In this document: in pieces, positions 28,500 through 37,758 of the stretch | Layout of the letters: each line of letters starts with the position of its first letter | Position numbering within the stretch: the first letter of the stretch is position 1 | Assembly: GCA_047626725.1 (NCBI GenBank) | Contig: JBLHSG010000005.1 | Span: 76,912-140,911 of the forward strand | Source of the DNA: Ascidiaceihabitans sp034111945 | Lineage (GTDB): Bacteria; Pseudomonadota; Alphaproteobacteria; Rhodobacterales; Rhodobacteraceae | Reading direction: 5' to 3' | DNA length: 64,000 nucleotides | Notes under the pieces: model-generated | Database searches by the model: none | Told to the model about the DNA's origin: nothing | What the model saw: only the letters and a program-made list of their open reading frames with translations | Program-made: the position numbers and the translations under genes

Positions 28500-29807
28500 A
28501 TGAATTTACTACGTAATACGGCCCTCGGGCTGAGCCTGTGCGTTGCCGCAGCACCAATGGCATTCGCCGGCGAGCTGACCATCGCAACAGTAAACAACGG
28601 TCACATGATCGAAATGCAAAAGCTGACACCGGCTTTTGAAGCCGCCAACCCCGGCATCACCGTTAACTGGGTGACACTGGACGAAGGCACATTGCGCAGC
28701 CGCGTCACCACCGACATCACCACCAAAGGTGGCCAGTTCGACGTGATGACAATCGGTATGTACGAAGCACCGATCTGGGGCGCACGCGGTTGGCTCGAAG
28801 AGCTGACATTTGACGCAGCCTATGACGTTGACGATATTCTGCCCGCCATGCGCGGCGGCCTAAGCCACGAGGGCAAGCTGTACGCAGCACCGTTCTATGG
28901 CGAAAGCTCAATGATCATGTACCGCAAGGATCTGGTTGACGCAGCTGGCATGACCATCGAAGACAACCCGACATGGGATCACATCCGCGACGTTGCGGCC
29001 GCGATCACAGACAAAGACGCTGGCGTTTACGGCATCTGCTTGCGTGGCAAGCCGGGCTGGGGCGACAACATGGCGTTCATCACCACGATGGCCAACAGCT
29101 ATGGCGCACAGTGGTTCAACCCTGACTGGACACCAGCACTGGACAGCGACGCGTGGAAAGCCGCCGTCACTGACTATAAATCCTTGCTGGACAACTACGG
29201 CCCTCCCGGCTCCGAAGGGAATTCGTTCAACGAAATCCTTGCGTTGGTCAACGAAGGCAAATGCGGCATGTGGATCGATGCGACAATCGCTGCATCCTTC
29301 GTAACAGACCCCGGTCAGTCCAAAGTTGCTGATAAAATGGCGTTTGCACAGTCCCCACAAAAAGCCACGACAAAAGGCTCTAACTGGTTGTGGGCATGGT
29401 CATTGGCCGTACCTGCAGGCACAAAACAGTCCGATGATGCGAAGAAATTCGTCGCATGGGCCACGTCCAAAGAGTACATCGAACTGGTTGGCGAAACCAA
29501 CGGTTGGGGCAACGTTCCAACAGGCACACGTCAGTCCACGTACGACAACAAATTGTTCCAGGACGCGGCAACATTTGACGAAGCCGAGCTGAAGGCAATC
29601 TTGTCTGCAAACCCGGAAGATTCCACGTTGAACCCATCCCCTTACGTTGGTGTTCAGTTCGCGGCGATCCCCGAGTTCCAAGCAATTGGTGCGGCTGTTG
29701 GTCAACAAATGACCGATGCTTTGGCGGGAAACATTTCCGTAGAAGAAGCGCTTGCAAACTCTCAGCAGATTGCCGATCGCGAAATGAAAAAAGCCGGTTA
29801 CTACTAA
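28500..29807 (+). CDS. smoE: Sorbitol/mannitol ABC transporter periplasmic binding protein
   Basis: A 435-residue family 1 extracellular solute-binding protein with a Sec signal peptide (residues 1-23, cleavage likely after AFA). Mature sequence starts GELTIATVNNGHMIEM, and the PFYGESSMIMYRKDL segment is typical of polyol/sugar binders. GGGAGGAAA just before the ATG is a near-perfect ribosome binding site. It heads the polyol operon, and a hairpin after its stop separates it from the permeases, so it is probably expressed in excess over them. Confidence 0.92.
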   Translation: MNLLRNTALGLSLCVAAAPMAFAGELTIATVNNGHMIEMQKLTPAFEAANPGITVNWVTLDEGTLRSRVTTDITTKGGQFDVMTIGMYEAPIWGARGWLEELTFDAAYDVDDILPAMRGGLSHEGKLYAAPFYGESSMIMYRKDLVDAAGMTIEDNPTWDHIRDVAAAITDKDAGVYGICLRGKPGWGDNMAFITTMANSYGAQWFNPDWTPALDSDAWKAAVTDYKSLLDNYGPPGSEGNSFNEILALVNEGKCGMWIDATIAASFVTDPGQSKVADKMAFAQSPQKATTKGSNWLWAWSLAVPAGTKQSDDAKKFVAWATSKEYIELVGETNGWGNVPTGTRQSTYDNKLFQDAATFDEAELKAILSANPEDSTLNPSPYVGVQFAAIPEFQAIGAAVGQQMTDALAGNISVEEALANSQQIADREMKKAGYY

Positions 29808-29820
29808 ACCCTGCTTTCTT

Positions 29821-29851
29821 GATTGGGGCACCCGTTTGCGGTGCCCCAATC
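29821..29851 (+). terminator. Hairpin between smoE and smoF, candidate attenuator or mRNA stabiliser
   Basis: A perfect 12-bp stem, GATTGGGGCACC with its complement, and a 7-base loop lie just after the smoE stop. There is no strong T run after it, so it should not fully stop transcription. Such structures usually protect the binding-protein message from 3' decay. Confidence 0.7.
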
Positions 29852-29899
29852 TACCTTTGCCCCCTCTACATTTTTCAATGACCACCTGAGGACAGCGCT

Positions 29900-30760
29900 A
29901 TGAATCCCGCACTTGTTAGATGGCTCCAAGCGCCAAGCATCATCCTGCTGCTCTTGTGGATGATCGTGCCCTTGTCGATGACGGTCTATTTTTCGACCAT
30001 TCGCTACAACCTATTTTATCCAGAACGCACTGGTTTCATTGGTCTTTCCAATTACGAATTCTTTTGGACGGACGCGGCATTCATGCCCGCCCTGCTCAAC
30101 ACGTTGATCCTGGTTGGATCCGTTTTAATTGTCACAATCGTTTTGGGACTGGCCATCGCCATCCTGATCGACCGCCCGTTTCGTGGCCGCGGCATTGCCC
30201 GTGTCATGCTGATCTCACCGTTTTTTATCATGCCAACCGTGTCCGCGCTGGTCTGGAAAAACATGCTGATGGATCCAAACAACGGGCTGTTCGCCGCCTT
30301 TTCTAACGCGCTCGGATTTCAACCCATCGAATGGCTGTCGCAGATGCCGCTGTTTTCGATCATCATCATGGTCAGCTGGCAATGGACGCCGTTTGCGATC
30401 CTGATTTTCATGACCTCGCTGCAATCCCAAGACCAAGAACAAAAAGAAGCCGCGACACTGGACGGTGCCGGGTTCTGGTCACAATTCTGGAACCTGACCC
30501 TGCCGCATTTGGCGCGTCCGATTTCGATTGTGCTGCTGATCCAGATGATCTTTCACCTTGCGATCTTTGCGGAAATTTACGTGACCACATCCGGTGGTCC
30601 TGGCTATTCCTCGACCAACCTGACCTACCTCATTTACATCCAATCGCAGCAAGCCTTTGACGTCGGTGTTGCCTCTGCGGGTGGTGTGTTTGCGATCATT
30701 TTGGCCAATATCGTCGCGCTGTTCCTGATCCGGGCAGTCGGCAAAACGTTGACGGTGTAA
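29900..30760 (+). CDS. smoF: Sorbitol/mannitol ABC transporter permease
   Basis: A 286-residue inner-membrane permease with about six transmembrane helices, first helix at residues 13-32. The ABC-interaction loop EAATLDGAGFWSQFWNLTLPHL (EAA motif) near residue 185-205 couples to the SmoK ATPase. AGGACAG sits before the ATG. Four bases separate it from the next permease. Confidence 0.92.
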   Translation: MNPALVRWLQAPSIILLLLWMIVPLSMTVYFSTIRYNLFYPERTGFIGLSNYEFFWTDAAFMPALLNTLILVGSVLIVTIVLGLAIAILIDRPFRGRGIARVMLISPFFIMPTVSALVWKNMLMDPNNGLFAAFSNALGFQPIEWLSQMPLFSIIIMVSWQWTPFAILIFMTSLQSQDQEQKEAATLDGAGFWSQFWNLTLPHLARPISIVLLIQMIFHLAIFAEIYVTTSGGPGYSSTNLTYLIYIQSQQAFDVGVASAGGVFAIILANIVALFLIRAVGKTLTV

Positions 30761-30764
30761 GAAA

Positions 30765-31595
30765 ATGACAGATAGACAAAAAACCGCCCTCAAGAACCGC
30801 GTCGCCGTAATCGTGGCGTGGATTGCAGCCTGCATTTTCTTTTTCCCGATCTTCTGGATGGTGCTGACCAGCTTTAAAACCGAAGGTCAGGCGATTCAAA
30901 TTCCGCCCTTGGTGTTCTTTGAACCAACGCTGGAAAACTATCTGGAAATTCAGGACCGCACGAACTACGCAAAATTCGCGTGGAATTCGATTGTCACCGC
31001 TTTTGGGGGCACTGCCCTTGCGCTGCTTATCGCAATTCCGTCGGCCTATGCGATGGCATTCAACACCGGTCGCTGGACCAAAGACATCCTGATGTGGATG
31101 CTATCGACCAAAATGCTGCCTGCCGTTGGCGTGCTGATGCCGATCTACTTTCTGGCGCAAAAAGCCGGGCTTTATGACACAAAATCCCTGCTTATTATTA
31201 TTTACGCGATGATGAACCTGCCGATTGTCATGCTAATCCTGTTCAATTATTTCCGCGAAATTCCCAAGGAAATCCTCGAGGCCGCGCGCATGGACGGCAC
31301 ATCGACGTTCAATGAAATTCGCCAGATTGTGCTGCCGCTGGCGTGGGGTGGCATCGCATCTACCGCCCTGTTGTCGATCATCCTGTGCTGGAACGAGGCG
31401 TTCTGGTCGATCGTTCTAACCACAACTGAGGCCAGCACATTGACCGCATTTGTCGCGTCATTCCAAGCGCCCGAAGGGTTGTTCTGGGCCAAGGTATCTG
31501 CGGTTTCCACCCTCGCCTGTGCGCCGATCGTGGTGTTTGGATGGCTGGCGCAGAAACAGCTGGTCCAAGGTCTGACATTCGGTGCGGTGAAATGA
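30765..31595 (+). CDS. smoG: Sorbitol/mannitol ABC transporter permease
   Basis: A 276-residue MalG-like permease with six predicted membrane helices and the EAA loop EAARMDGTSTFNEIRQIVLPL. Pairs with SmoF to form the membrane channel. Its TGA overlaps the smoS ATG by 4 nt. Confidence 0.92.
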   Translation: MTDRQKTALKNRVAVIVAWIAACIFFFPIFWMVLTSFKTEGQAIQIPPLVFFEPTLENYLEIQDRTNYAKFAWNSIVTAFGGTALALLIAIPSAYAMAFNTGRWTKDILMWMLSTKMLPAVGVLMPIYFLAQKAGLYDTKSLLIIIYAMMNLPIVMLILFNYFREIPKEILEAARMDGTSTFNEIRQIVLPLAWGGIASTALLSIILCWNEAFWSIVLTTTEASTLTAFVASFQAPEGLFWAKVSAVSTLACAPIVVFGWLAQKQLVQGLTFGAVK

Positions 31596-32353
31596 CGTTA
31601 AACGCTGCCCCGACCGATTTGACCGGCAAGGTTTGTGTCGTAACAGGTGCCTGTGGCGGCATTGGCCTGGCGGCTGTTGAACATTTTGCAGCCCTAGGCG
31701 CACAGGTTTATGCCACTGATATCCAAGACAGTTTTGACGGGCCCGCAACCTACCGCGCGTTCGATTTGATGGACAACGACGGGCTGCAAGCGGCCCAAGA
31801 CTGGATCGCAGATATTGCGCCAGACGTGCTGTTCAACAACGCGGCCCTATTCGACATGGGGTCGGTTCTGGATGCGGATTTGAACCAATATGACCGCCTG
31901 TTCGGGGTCAACGTTCGGGCATTTTACGCCATCATGCAGGCCACAGCCAAATCCATGGTCGCAAACGAAAAATCAGGGTCGATCATCAATTTAGCGTCCC
32001 AAGCAGGGCATCGCGGCGAAGCCTTGGTTGCCCATTATTGCGCGACCAAAGCGGCCGTAATCAGCTATACGCAATCCGCCGCCCTCGCGCTTGCACCGCA
32101 CAAAATCAGGGTTAACGCAATTTCCCCCGGCGTGATCGACACCCCGATGTGGGAACACGTGGACGCGATGTTTGCCAAATTCGAAGGTAAAGAAATTGGC
32201 CAGAAAAAACGCGAAGTCGGCGAAGAAGTCCCGCTGGGGTACATGGGTGTGCCTGCGGACGTTGCCCGTGTCGCCGTGTTTTTGGCCTGCGATCAATCCG
32301 CCTATTTGACGGCTCAAACCATCGGTTGCGATGGTGGAAATGTGTTGAGGTAA
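31592..32353 (+). CDS. smoS: Short-chain sorbitol (L-iditol 2-) dehydrogenase
   Basis: A 253-residue SDR enzyme that oxidises D-sorbitol to fructose with NAD. The cofactor motif TGACGGIG, the catalytic Tyr and Lys in YCATK, and the substrate-loop region PGVIDTPMWEHVDAMF are present. The last is characteristic of Rhodobacter polyol dehydrogenase SmoS. Start at 31592 forms ATGA with smoG. Fructose made here and by MtlK would be phosphorylated by the kinase at the end of the operon. Confidence 0.9.
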   Translation: MTLNAAPTDLTGKVCVVTGACGGIGLAAVEHFAALGAQVYATDIQDSFDGPATYRAFDLMDNDGLQAAQDWIADIAPDVLFNNAALFDMGSVLDADLNQYDRLFGVNVRAFYAIMQATAKSMVANEKSGSIINLASQAGHRGEALVAHYCATKAAVISYTQSAALALAPHKIRVNAISPGVIDTPMWEHVDAMFAKFEGKEIGQKKREVGEEVPLGYMGVPADVARVAVFLACDQSAYLTAQTIGCDGGNVLR

Positions 32354-32358
32354 CGGCC

Positions 32359-33249
32359 ATGTCAGTGATCCTGCCAGAGCTAGAAGTGATCGACGGCGGC
32401 GCACAAAGTTTGCGTTACCTCGAACACGGTTGGCCCGACCCGTTGTGCCGCTGGCATTCCCACAAAGAATGCGAATTGCATCTGATTTTGGACACCCAAG
32501 GCAAGGCGTTCGTCGGCGACTATATCGGCGATTTTGGCCCGCAGTCCTTGTTCATGACCGGCCCTCATTTGCCGCACAACTGGATCTCGGACGAGATTTG
32601 CAATGTGCCGGTCGCCAAGCGCGATATGGTCATTCAATTCGATCAGGAAAAGTTCGACGGATTGGCCAGCTTTTTCCCGGAATTCGGCGAAGTCAGCAAG
32701 ATGATTGACCGTTCGAAATCGGGCCTCGAATTCTTTGACTTTGATTTCAATTGGGTGCGCCAAAAATTCGCTGACGTGCGTGATGCACAGGGACCAAACC
32801 AGCTTTTGATCTTTTTCGAATTACTGTCACGTCTAACGGGCACCTCTCAGATCGAAGAATTATCAGTCGCCAAATTGGTGCAGATCGAAGGCAATTCAAA
32901 ACATGCGCGCATAGGCGAAGTCATTGATTACATTGTAACAAACTATGCTGATGAGATATCAATTGGTATCGCCGCCGAAATGGCGGGCATGACCGAAGCC
33001 ACGTTCCGGCGCAATTTCCAATCCACAACTGGCCACCGTTTTGTCGAATTCGTGAACCGTGTCCGCGTCGGTCAAGCCTGCGGGATGCTGTATGCATCTG
33101 ACGATCAGATCACCGGCATTTGCTATCAAGTCGGGTTTCAAAACCTTGCCAATTTCAACCGACATTTCCTCAAGATGAAGGGGATGACCCCCTCTGCGTA
33201 TCGTGAAATGGCCAGGGCGGATTTGAACCCCACAAAGGAATCTGCATGA
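32359..33249 (+). CDS. AraC-family transcriptional regulator
   Basis: A 296-residue regulator with an N-terminal cupin-like sensor (HSHKECELHLILD) and a C-terminal double helix-turn-helix (SIGIAAEMAGMTEATFRRNF, then ITGICYQVGFQNLANFNRHF). Embedded between smoS and mtlK, it most likely senses a polyol and activates this operon. Its TGA overlaps the mtlK ATG. Confidence 0.9.
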   Translation: MSVILPELEVIDGGAQSLRYLEHGWPDPLCRWHSHKECELHLILDTQGKAFVGDYIGDFGPQSLFMTGPHLPHNWISDEICNVPVAKRDMVIQFDQEKFDGLASFFPEFGEVSKMIDRSKSGLEFFDFDFNWVRQKFADVRDAQGPNQLLIFFELLSRLTGTSQIEELSVAKLVQIEGNSKHARIGEVIDYIVTNYADEISIGIAAEMAGMTEATFRRNFQSTTGHRFVEFVNRVRVGQACGMLYASDDQITGICYQVGFQNLANFNRHFLKMKGMTPSAYREMARADLNPTKESA

Positions 33250-34661
33250 TGAACAAGTCCGCTATGGCTCAGGTTTCTGAAACAAATTACGACCGCGCGG
33301 CCTGTGCTATTGGCGTTGTGCATTTGGGGTATGGCGCGTTCCACCGTGCGCATCAGGCCGTCTATTTGGACGCGTGCATGGGTCAAACCGGCGATCTGCG
33401 TTGGGGCATTGCAGCCGTCAATTTGCGGGCTGCTGAATCCAAAACATTCGCTGAAAACAGGTTTAAAAACGACGGCTATTTGTTGAAGTCTGTCGCCCCA
33501 TCAGGCGAGGTCGCCCTGTCACGCGTGCGCAGTCACATTGCGTTTTCAGACTGGACAACCGATCAACTCGAGGCCGAAGCTTTACTAAGCCTACCAAGCG
33601 TAAAACTGGTCACGATCACGGTCACAGAAAGTGGCTATTACACCGATCCAACCGGATGTTTAGATCTAAACGACGCGACAATCGCTGCAGAAATATCAGG
33701 GCAGAACGGCACCAGCGTTTACGCCTATTTGGCCGGTGCATTGGCCGCGCGTATGGCGTCGATAAACGCCCCTGTTACTGTTAGTTGTTGCGATAATATC
33801 CGTCAAAACGGCAAGATGCTAAAGCGTAACTTTAACGCCTACCTCACCGCATTGGGTCAACACGATCTGCGCACTTGGGTTGCCGACAACGTGACATTTC
33901 CCTGCTCAATGGTGGACCGCATCACGCCGCGCGCGACCTCTGAATTGGCGCAAGAATTATCCGCATTGACAGGTAAAACCACCGTGCAACCAATCATGGC
34001 GGAGGCGTTCGTTCAGTGGGTTCTAGAGGATAATTTTGCAGCCTCAATGCCTGAACTAACAGCCGCTGGCGTCACCGTGACCAAGGATGTGGACCCCTAC
34101 GAGGAAACCAAAATTCGCGTCCTGAATGGCGGACATACCTGCCTTGCCTATCTTGCGGCCTTGCATGGGATCGAACGCTTTGATCAAGCAATGGCAGAAC
34201 CGGAATTGTTCAATCATTTCTGGGCGTTCGAGACAAAAGAAGTCTTGCCTGCCCTAACCTTAGCCCTGCCGTTTTCCAAACACGACTACTTGGATGACAT
34301 CGCCGCACGGTTCAAAAACGAAGCCATCGGTGACACGGTTGCGCGCATTTGTGCAGACGGTGTGGCAAAGTTCCCGATCTTTATCCGCCCCACCCTTGAG
34401 GGCTGCCTAAGCCAAGGCGTCATCCCCCATCACGGCATCAAAAGCATCGCCAGTTGGTACGTTTTCTCACGCCATGTAGCGGCGGGCAAAATCCCGTTTG
34501 ACTATGTCGAACCCAGCTGGCCCCAACTCGAGGCGATGCTTGGTACAGACGCTTTTGTGCAGTCCAACCAATTGTGGGGCAGCCTGCCAACTACCTATCC
34601 CGAATTTGCAGAACACCTGCGCACAGCGATCAACGAAATGGAAACAGCATGGCCAATCTAA
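33246..34661 (+). CDS. mtlK: Mannitol 2-dehydrogenase
   Basis: A 471-residue long-chain polyol dehydrogenase. The N-terminal signature GVVHLGYGAFHRAHQAVY binds NAD, VSCCDNIRQNGKMLK follows, and the catalytic Lys lies in the KFPIFIRPTLEG to KSIASW region. It oxidises D-mannitol to fructose and often also arabitol and sorbitol. The reading frame overlaps smoK by 13 nt. A second ATG follows the first directly. Confidence 0.92.
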   Translation: MMNKSAMAQVSETNYDRAACAIGVVHLGYGAFHRAHQAVYLDACMGQTGDLRWGIAAVNLRAAESKTFAENRFKNDGYLLKSVAPSGEVALSRVRSHIAFSDWTTDQLEAEALLSLPSVKLVTITVTESGYYTDPTGCLDLNDATIAAEISGQNGTSVYAYLAGALAARMASINAPVTVSCCDNIRQNGKMLKRNFNAYLTALGQHDLRTWVADNVTFPCSMVDRITPRATSELAQELSALTGKTTVQPIMAEAFVQWVLEDNFAASMPELTAAGVTVTKDVDPYEETKIRVLNGGHTCLAYLAALHGIERFDQAMAEPELFNHFWAFETKEVLPALTLALPFSKHDYLDDIAARFKNEAIGDTVARICADGVAKFPIFIRPTLEGCLSQGVIPHHGIKSIASWYVFSRHVAAGKIPFDYVEPSWPQLEAMLGTDAFVQSNQLWGSLPTTYPEFAEHLRTAINEMETAWPI

Positions 34662-35671
34662 CAATCCGAGACGTCAAAAAATCCTACGGTGCGACGCAAG
34701 TAATGCACGGTATTGATCTGGATATCGAAGACGGTGAATTTGTGGTTTTTGTCGGCCCGTCGGGCTGCGGTAAATCCACGTTGCTGCGCATGATTGCCGG
34801 GCTCGAAGACATCACATCGGGCACCGTTTCAATCGATGATCGCGAAGTAAACGACGTCGCCCCCGCCAAACGCGAAGTGGCGATGGTGTTCCAGACCTAC
34901 GCGCTTTATCCGCACATGACCGTGTACAAAAACATGGCGTTTGGGTTGATGCAGGTCAAAACCCCACAGGCCGAAATTGACCGCCGTGTCAAAGCTGCGG
35001 CTGACGTTTTGCAGATCACCGACTACCTTGAACGCAGCCCGCGCAATCTGTCGGGTGGTCAACGCCAACGCGTGGCGATCGGGCGCGCCATTGTGCGTGA
35101 TCCCAAAGTGTTCCTGTTTGACGAACCGCTGTCGAACCTTGATGCCGCTCTGCGTGTTCAAACCCGGATCGAGATTTCCAAGCTTCACGAGCGCCTTGGC
35201 GCCACGATGATTTACGTCACGCACGACCAAGTCGAGGCAATGACATTGGCCGATAAAATCGTCGTGCTGCGTGATGGTCGGGTCGAACAAGTCGGCACGC
35301 CGACTGATCTGTATGACACGCCGAACAACATGTTTGTTGCGCAATTTATCGGCAGCCCAAAGATGAACTTTTTCAGCGGTGATGACGTGTTGGGATCAGC
35401 TGGCGAAAACCTAAAATCCGGTCACGTTCTAGGCGTACGCCCTGAACATTTGATGCGTTGCGAGCCAAAAGATGCTTGGATTACCGGCACACTTGAGCTG
35501 TTAGAAAACCTCGGCGAATACATGTTGGCGCATCTTGTGACCGACAGTGGCGTTGGTTTTGTCGCAAAAGTGGAGCGCGTGGATCACATCGCAAACGGCA
35601 CAAAACTGTCGTTTAACAGCACCGATGAATTCACCCATCTGTTTGATTCAGAAACACAATTGCGGGTTTAA
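34649..35671 (+). CDS. smoK: Sorbitol/mannitol ABC transporter ATP-binding protein
   Basis: A 340-residue MalK/UgpC-type ATPase. Walker A GPSGCGKST, Q-loop VFQTYALYPHMTV, signature LSGGQRQRVAIGRA, Walker B VFLFDEPLSNLDA and the H-loop VTHDQVEAM are in order, followed by a TOBE domain from about residue 235. Start at 34649 was chosen because the canonical ANLTIRDVKKSYG N-terminus begins there; the longer frame reads through mtlK. Confidence 0.93.
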   Translation: MANLTIRDVKKSYGATQVMHGIDLDIEDGEFVVFVGPSGCGKSTLLRMIAGLEDITSGTVSIDDREVNDVAPAKREVAMVFQTYALYPHMTVYKNMAFGLMQVKTPQAEIDRRVKAAADVLQITDYLERSPRNLSGGQRQRVAIGRAIVRDPKVFLFDEPLSNLDAALRVQTRIEISKLHERLGATMIYVTHDQVEAMTLADKIVVLRDGRVEQVGTPTDLYDTPNNMFVAQFIGSPKMNFFSGDDVLGSAGENLKSGHVLGVRPEHLMRCEPKDAWITGTLELLENLGEYMLAHLVTDSGVGFVAKVERVDHIANGTKLSFNSTDEFTHLFDSETQLRV

Positions 35672-35674
35672 CCC

Positions 35675-36604
35675 ATGATCCTATGTTGCGGCGAAGCCTT
35701 GATTGACATGATCCCGGAAATGTCCGCATCGGGGGATCCGTGCTTTGTGCCCAAGGTCGGCGGCGCGGTGTTTAACACGGCTGTCGCGTTGGGCCGCCTG
35801 TCTGCAGACGTGGGCCTGTTCACCGGTGTGTCTGACGATCTATTTGGCGCACAAATCACGGCAGAATTGTCAAACAGCAACGTCAAAACTGACTATCTCG
35901 CCAAGCAAAATGGCCCAACATCTTTGGCATTTGTCGAACTGACAGACGGCCACGCGAGCTACACATTTTACACGCAAAACGCCGCCGATACGACGTTGCG
36001 CATGACCGACACACCCCAAGATGACACTGCGATAGACGCGCTTTTTTTTGGCGGTATCAGCCTGTGTACTGATCCAACAGCGACGACAATGCGCGATCTG
36101 ATGCGCCGGCGCACACGCGATTGCGTCACGATGTTGGACCCGAATATTCGCCCCTCTTTCATATCTGATGAACCTGCGTATCGCACGCGTTTGGCCGACA
36201 TGATTGCGCTGGCCGATATCGTAAAGCTATCGGATGAGGATCTGAATTGGTTGGTTCCAAACGTTCAGGCCACGGAAACCCAAATCGAAAAACTGGCGGG
36301 TTCAACATCGAAAATCTTTATCGTGACACGTGGCCGTGACGGCGCGGATGCGTTTGTTGGCAACACCCTTTTTGCCCACGCATGTGCCACGACTGTCACG
36401 GTTAAAGACACCGTTGGCGCTGGCGATACGTTCAACGCAGGTGTGTTGCACAGCCTGTCGCAAGCTGGCGCGTTGACCAAATCGTTTTGCAAATCACCCG
36501 ATGTAACCACGTTGAAAAATGCGTTGGCTTTTGCCGCCAAAACCGCAGCAATTACCGTGTCACGCAAGGGCGCAAACCCGCCGTGGTCACATGAGCTGGA
36601 CTAG
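35675..36604 (+). CDS. frk: Fructokinase, PfkB family
   Basis: A 309-residue ribokinase-fold kinase. The N-terminal sugar-binding GGAVFNTAVALGRL and the C-terminal PfkB signature DTVGAGDTFNAGVLH with the catalytic Asp are clear. At the end of the polyol operon, fructose is the natural substrate, giving fructose 6-phosphate. Stop codons of frk and the convergent metC-like gene overlap by 4 nt. Confidence 0.88.
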   Translation: MILCCGEALIDMIPEMSASGDPCFVPKVGGAVFNTAVALGRLSADVGLFTGVSDDLFGAQITAELSNSNVKTDYLAKQNGPTSLAFVELTDGHASYTFYTQNAADTTLRMTDTPQDDTAIDALFFGGISLCTDPTATTMRDLMRRRTRDCVTMLDPNIRPSFISDEPAYRTRLADMIALADIVKLSDEDLNWLVPNVQATETQIEKLAGSTSKIFIVTRGRDGADAFVGNTLFAHACATTVTVKDTVGAGDTFNAGVLHSLSQAGALTKSFCKSPDVTTLKNALAFAAKTAAITVSRKGANPPWSHELD

Positions 36605-37755
36605 GTAACTTGCGCCAATGCTTGGGTTAAGTCGTCGATCAAGTCACGTGGATTTTCCAGACCGATATTCAGGCGCACCAATCGTCCACCAAAATCTGTG
36701 CCCGGGCGGTCGACATGCGGGTAAACCACGGCCAGCGCATTCACGCCACCCCAGCTTAGCCCGATTTTGAAAATCTTGAGGGCATCAAGAAATGCCACGG
36801 CACTTTGCGCGGAAACATTGTCATTGAACACAAACGAAAACACGCTGGTGGATCCGGTAAAATCACGTTTCCATAGCTCGTGCCCAGCGCACGACGGCAA
36901 GGCCGGGTGATAGACGGCTTGAACTAAGTTATTAGTATTCAACCAGTTGGCCACTTCTAGCGTCGATTGTTCCAGTCGATCCAACCGCACTGCCAAGGTT
37001 TGCAAACCGCGCAAGGCAAGGCTGCAATCGTCGGGCGAAACTGCCAAACCCAACTGGCGATAAATCGGCCCCATCTGCGTGTATCCCGCATCTTCACGCA
37101 CAGAAACGGAGCCCAACAAAAGATCGCTGTGCCCCCCGACATACTTTGTCAGCGCCTGCATACTGACATCGACCCCATGGGCAAACGCGTCAAAATACAC
37201 GCCAGCCGCATAGGTATTATCGAGCGCAACAGGCACACCGCGCGCATGTGCAGCGGCGACAATCGCGGGCACATCCTGAATTTCCATGGTCACAGAACCG
37301 GGGCTTTCACACCAAATCAATTGCGTGTTTTCACGGATCAAATCACTGATCCCGGCGCCGATCGTCGGATCATAACGTTCGACCGTAACACCAAAATTTG
37401 CCATCAATCCTTCGGCCATGTCCTTGTTCGGACCATAGACCGAATTGGGGATCAAAGCGTGCCCACCCGCGCGGCAATACGACAGATAAACCAACGCAAT
37501 CGCCGCCTGCCCGCCCGGTACGATGAATGTGTGTCGCGCGCCCTCAAGATGGGCAATGCGCGCCGAAAGTTCGAGCGTCGTCGGCGTGCCATACAACCCG
37601 TATGAATAGCCGTGTTCAGCCTGTTGCCAACTGTCGCTTACGGCCGCCTGGTTTTCGAACACCACGGTTGATCCGCGATATACTGGCGTCGCAAGAGACA
37701 CGTAATCACGCCGTGCAAACGGGGCCGGATCAAGGAGTTTTGTGCGCCAATCCAT
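36601..37755 (-). CDS. metC: Cystathionine beta-lyase-like PLP enzyme
   Basis: A 384-residue Cys/Met metabolism PLP enzyme. The Schiff-base Lys lies in QALTKYVGGHSDLLLGS, the phosphate-binding loop in PGGQAAIAL, and GLYGTPTTLELSARI is the family N-terminal block. It would cleave cystathionine to homocysteine, pyruvate and ammonia, though C-S lyase activity on other sulfur amino acids is equally possible. It follows an M20 deacylase by 3 bases, so its substrate may come from deacylation of an N-acyl amino acid. Confidence 0.88.
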   Translation of the reverse strand: MDWRTKLLDPAPFARRDYVSLATPVYRGSTVVFENQAAVSDSWQQAEHGYSYGLYGTPTTLELSARIAHLEGARHTFIVPGGQAAIALVYLSYCRAGGHALIPNSVYGPNKDMAEGLMANFGVTVERYDPTIGAGISDLIRENTQLIWCESPGSVTMEIQDVPAIVAAAHARGVPVALDNTYAAGVYFDAFAHGVDVSMQALTKYVGGHSDLLLGSVSVREDAGYTQMGPIYRQLGLAVSPDDCSLALRGLQTLAVRLDRLEQSTLEVANWLNTNNLVQAVYHPALPSCAGHELWKRDFTGSTSVFSFVFNDNVSAQSAVAFLDALKIFKIGLSWGGVNALAVVYPHVDRPGTDFGGRLVRLNIGLENPRDLIDDLTQALAQVT

Positions 37756-37758
37756 ATC

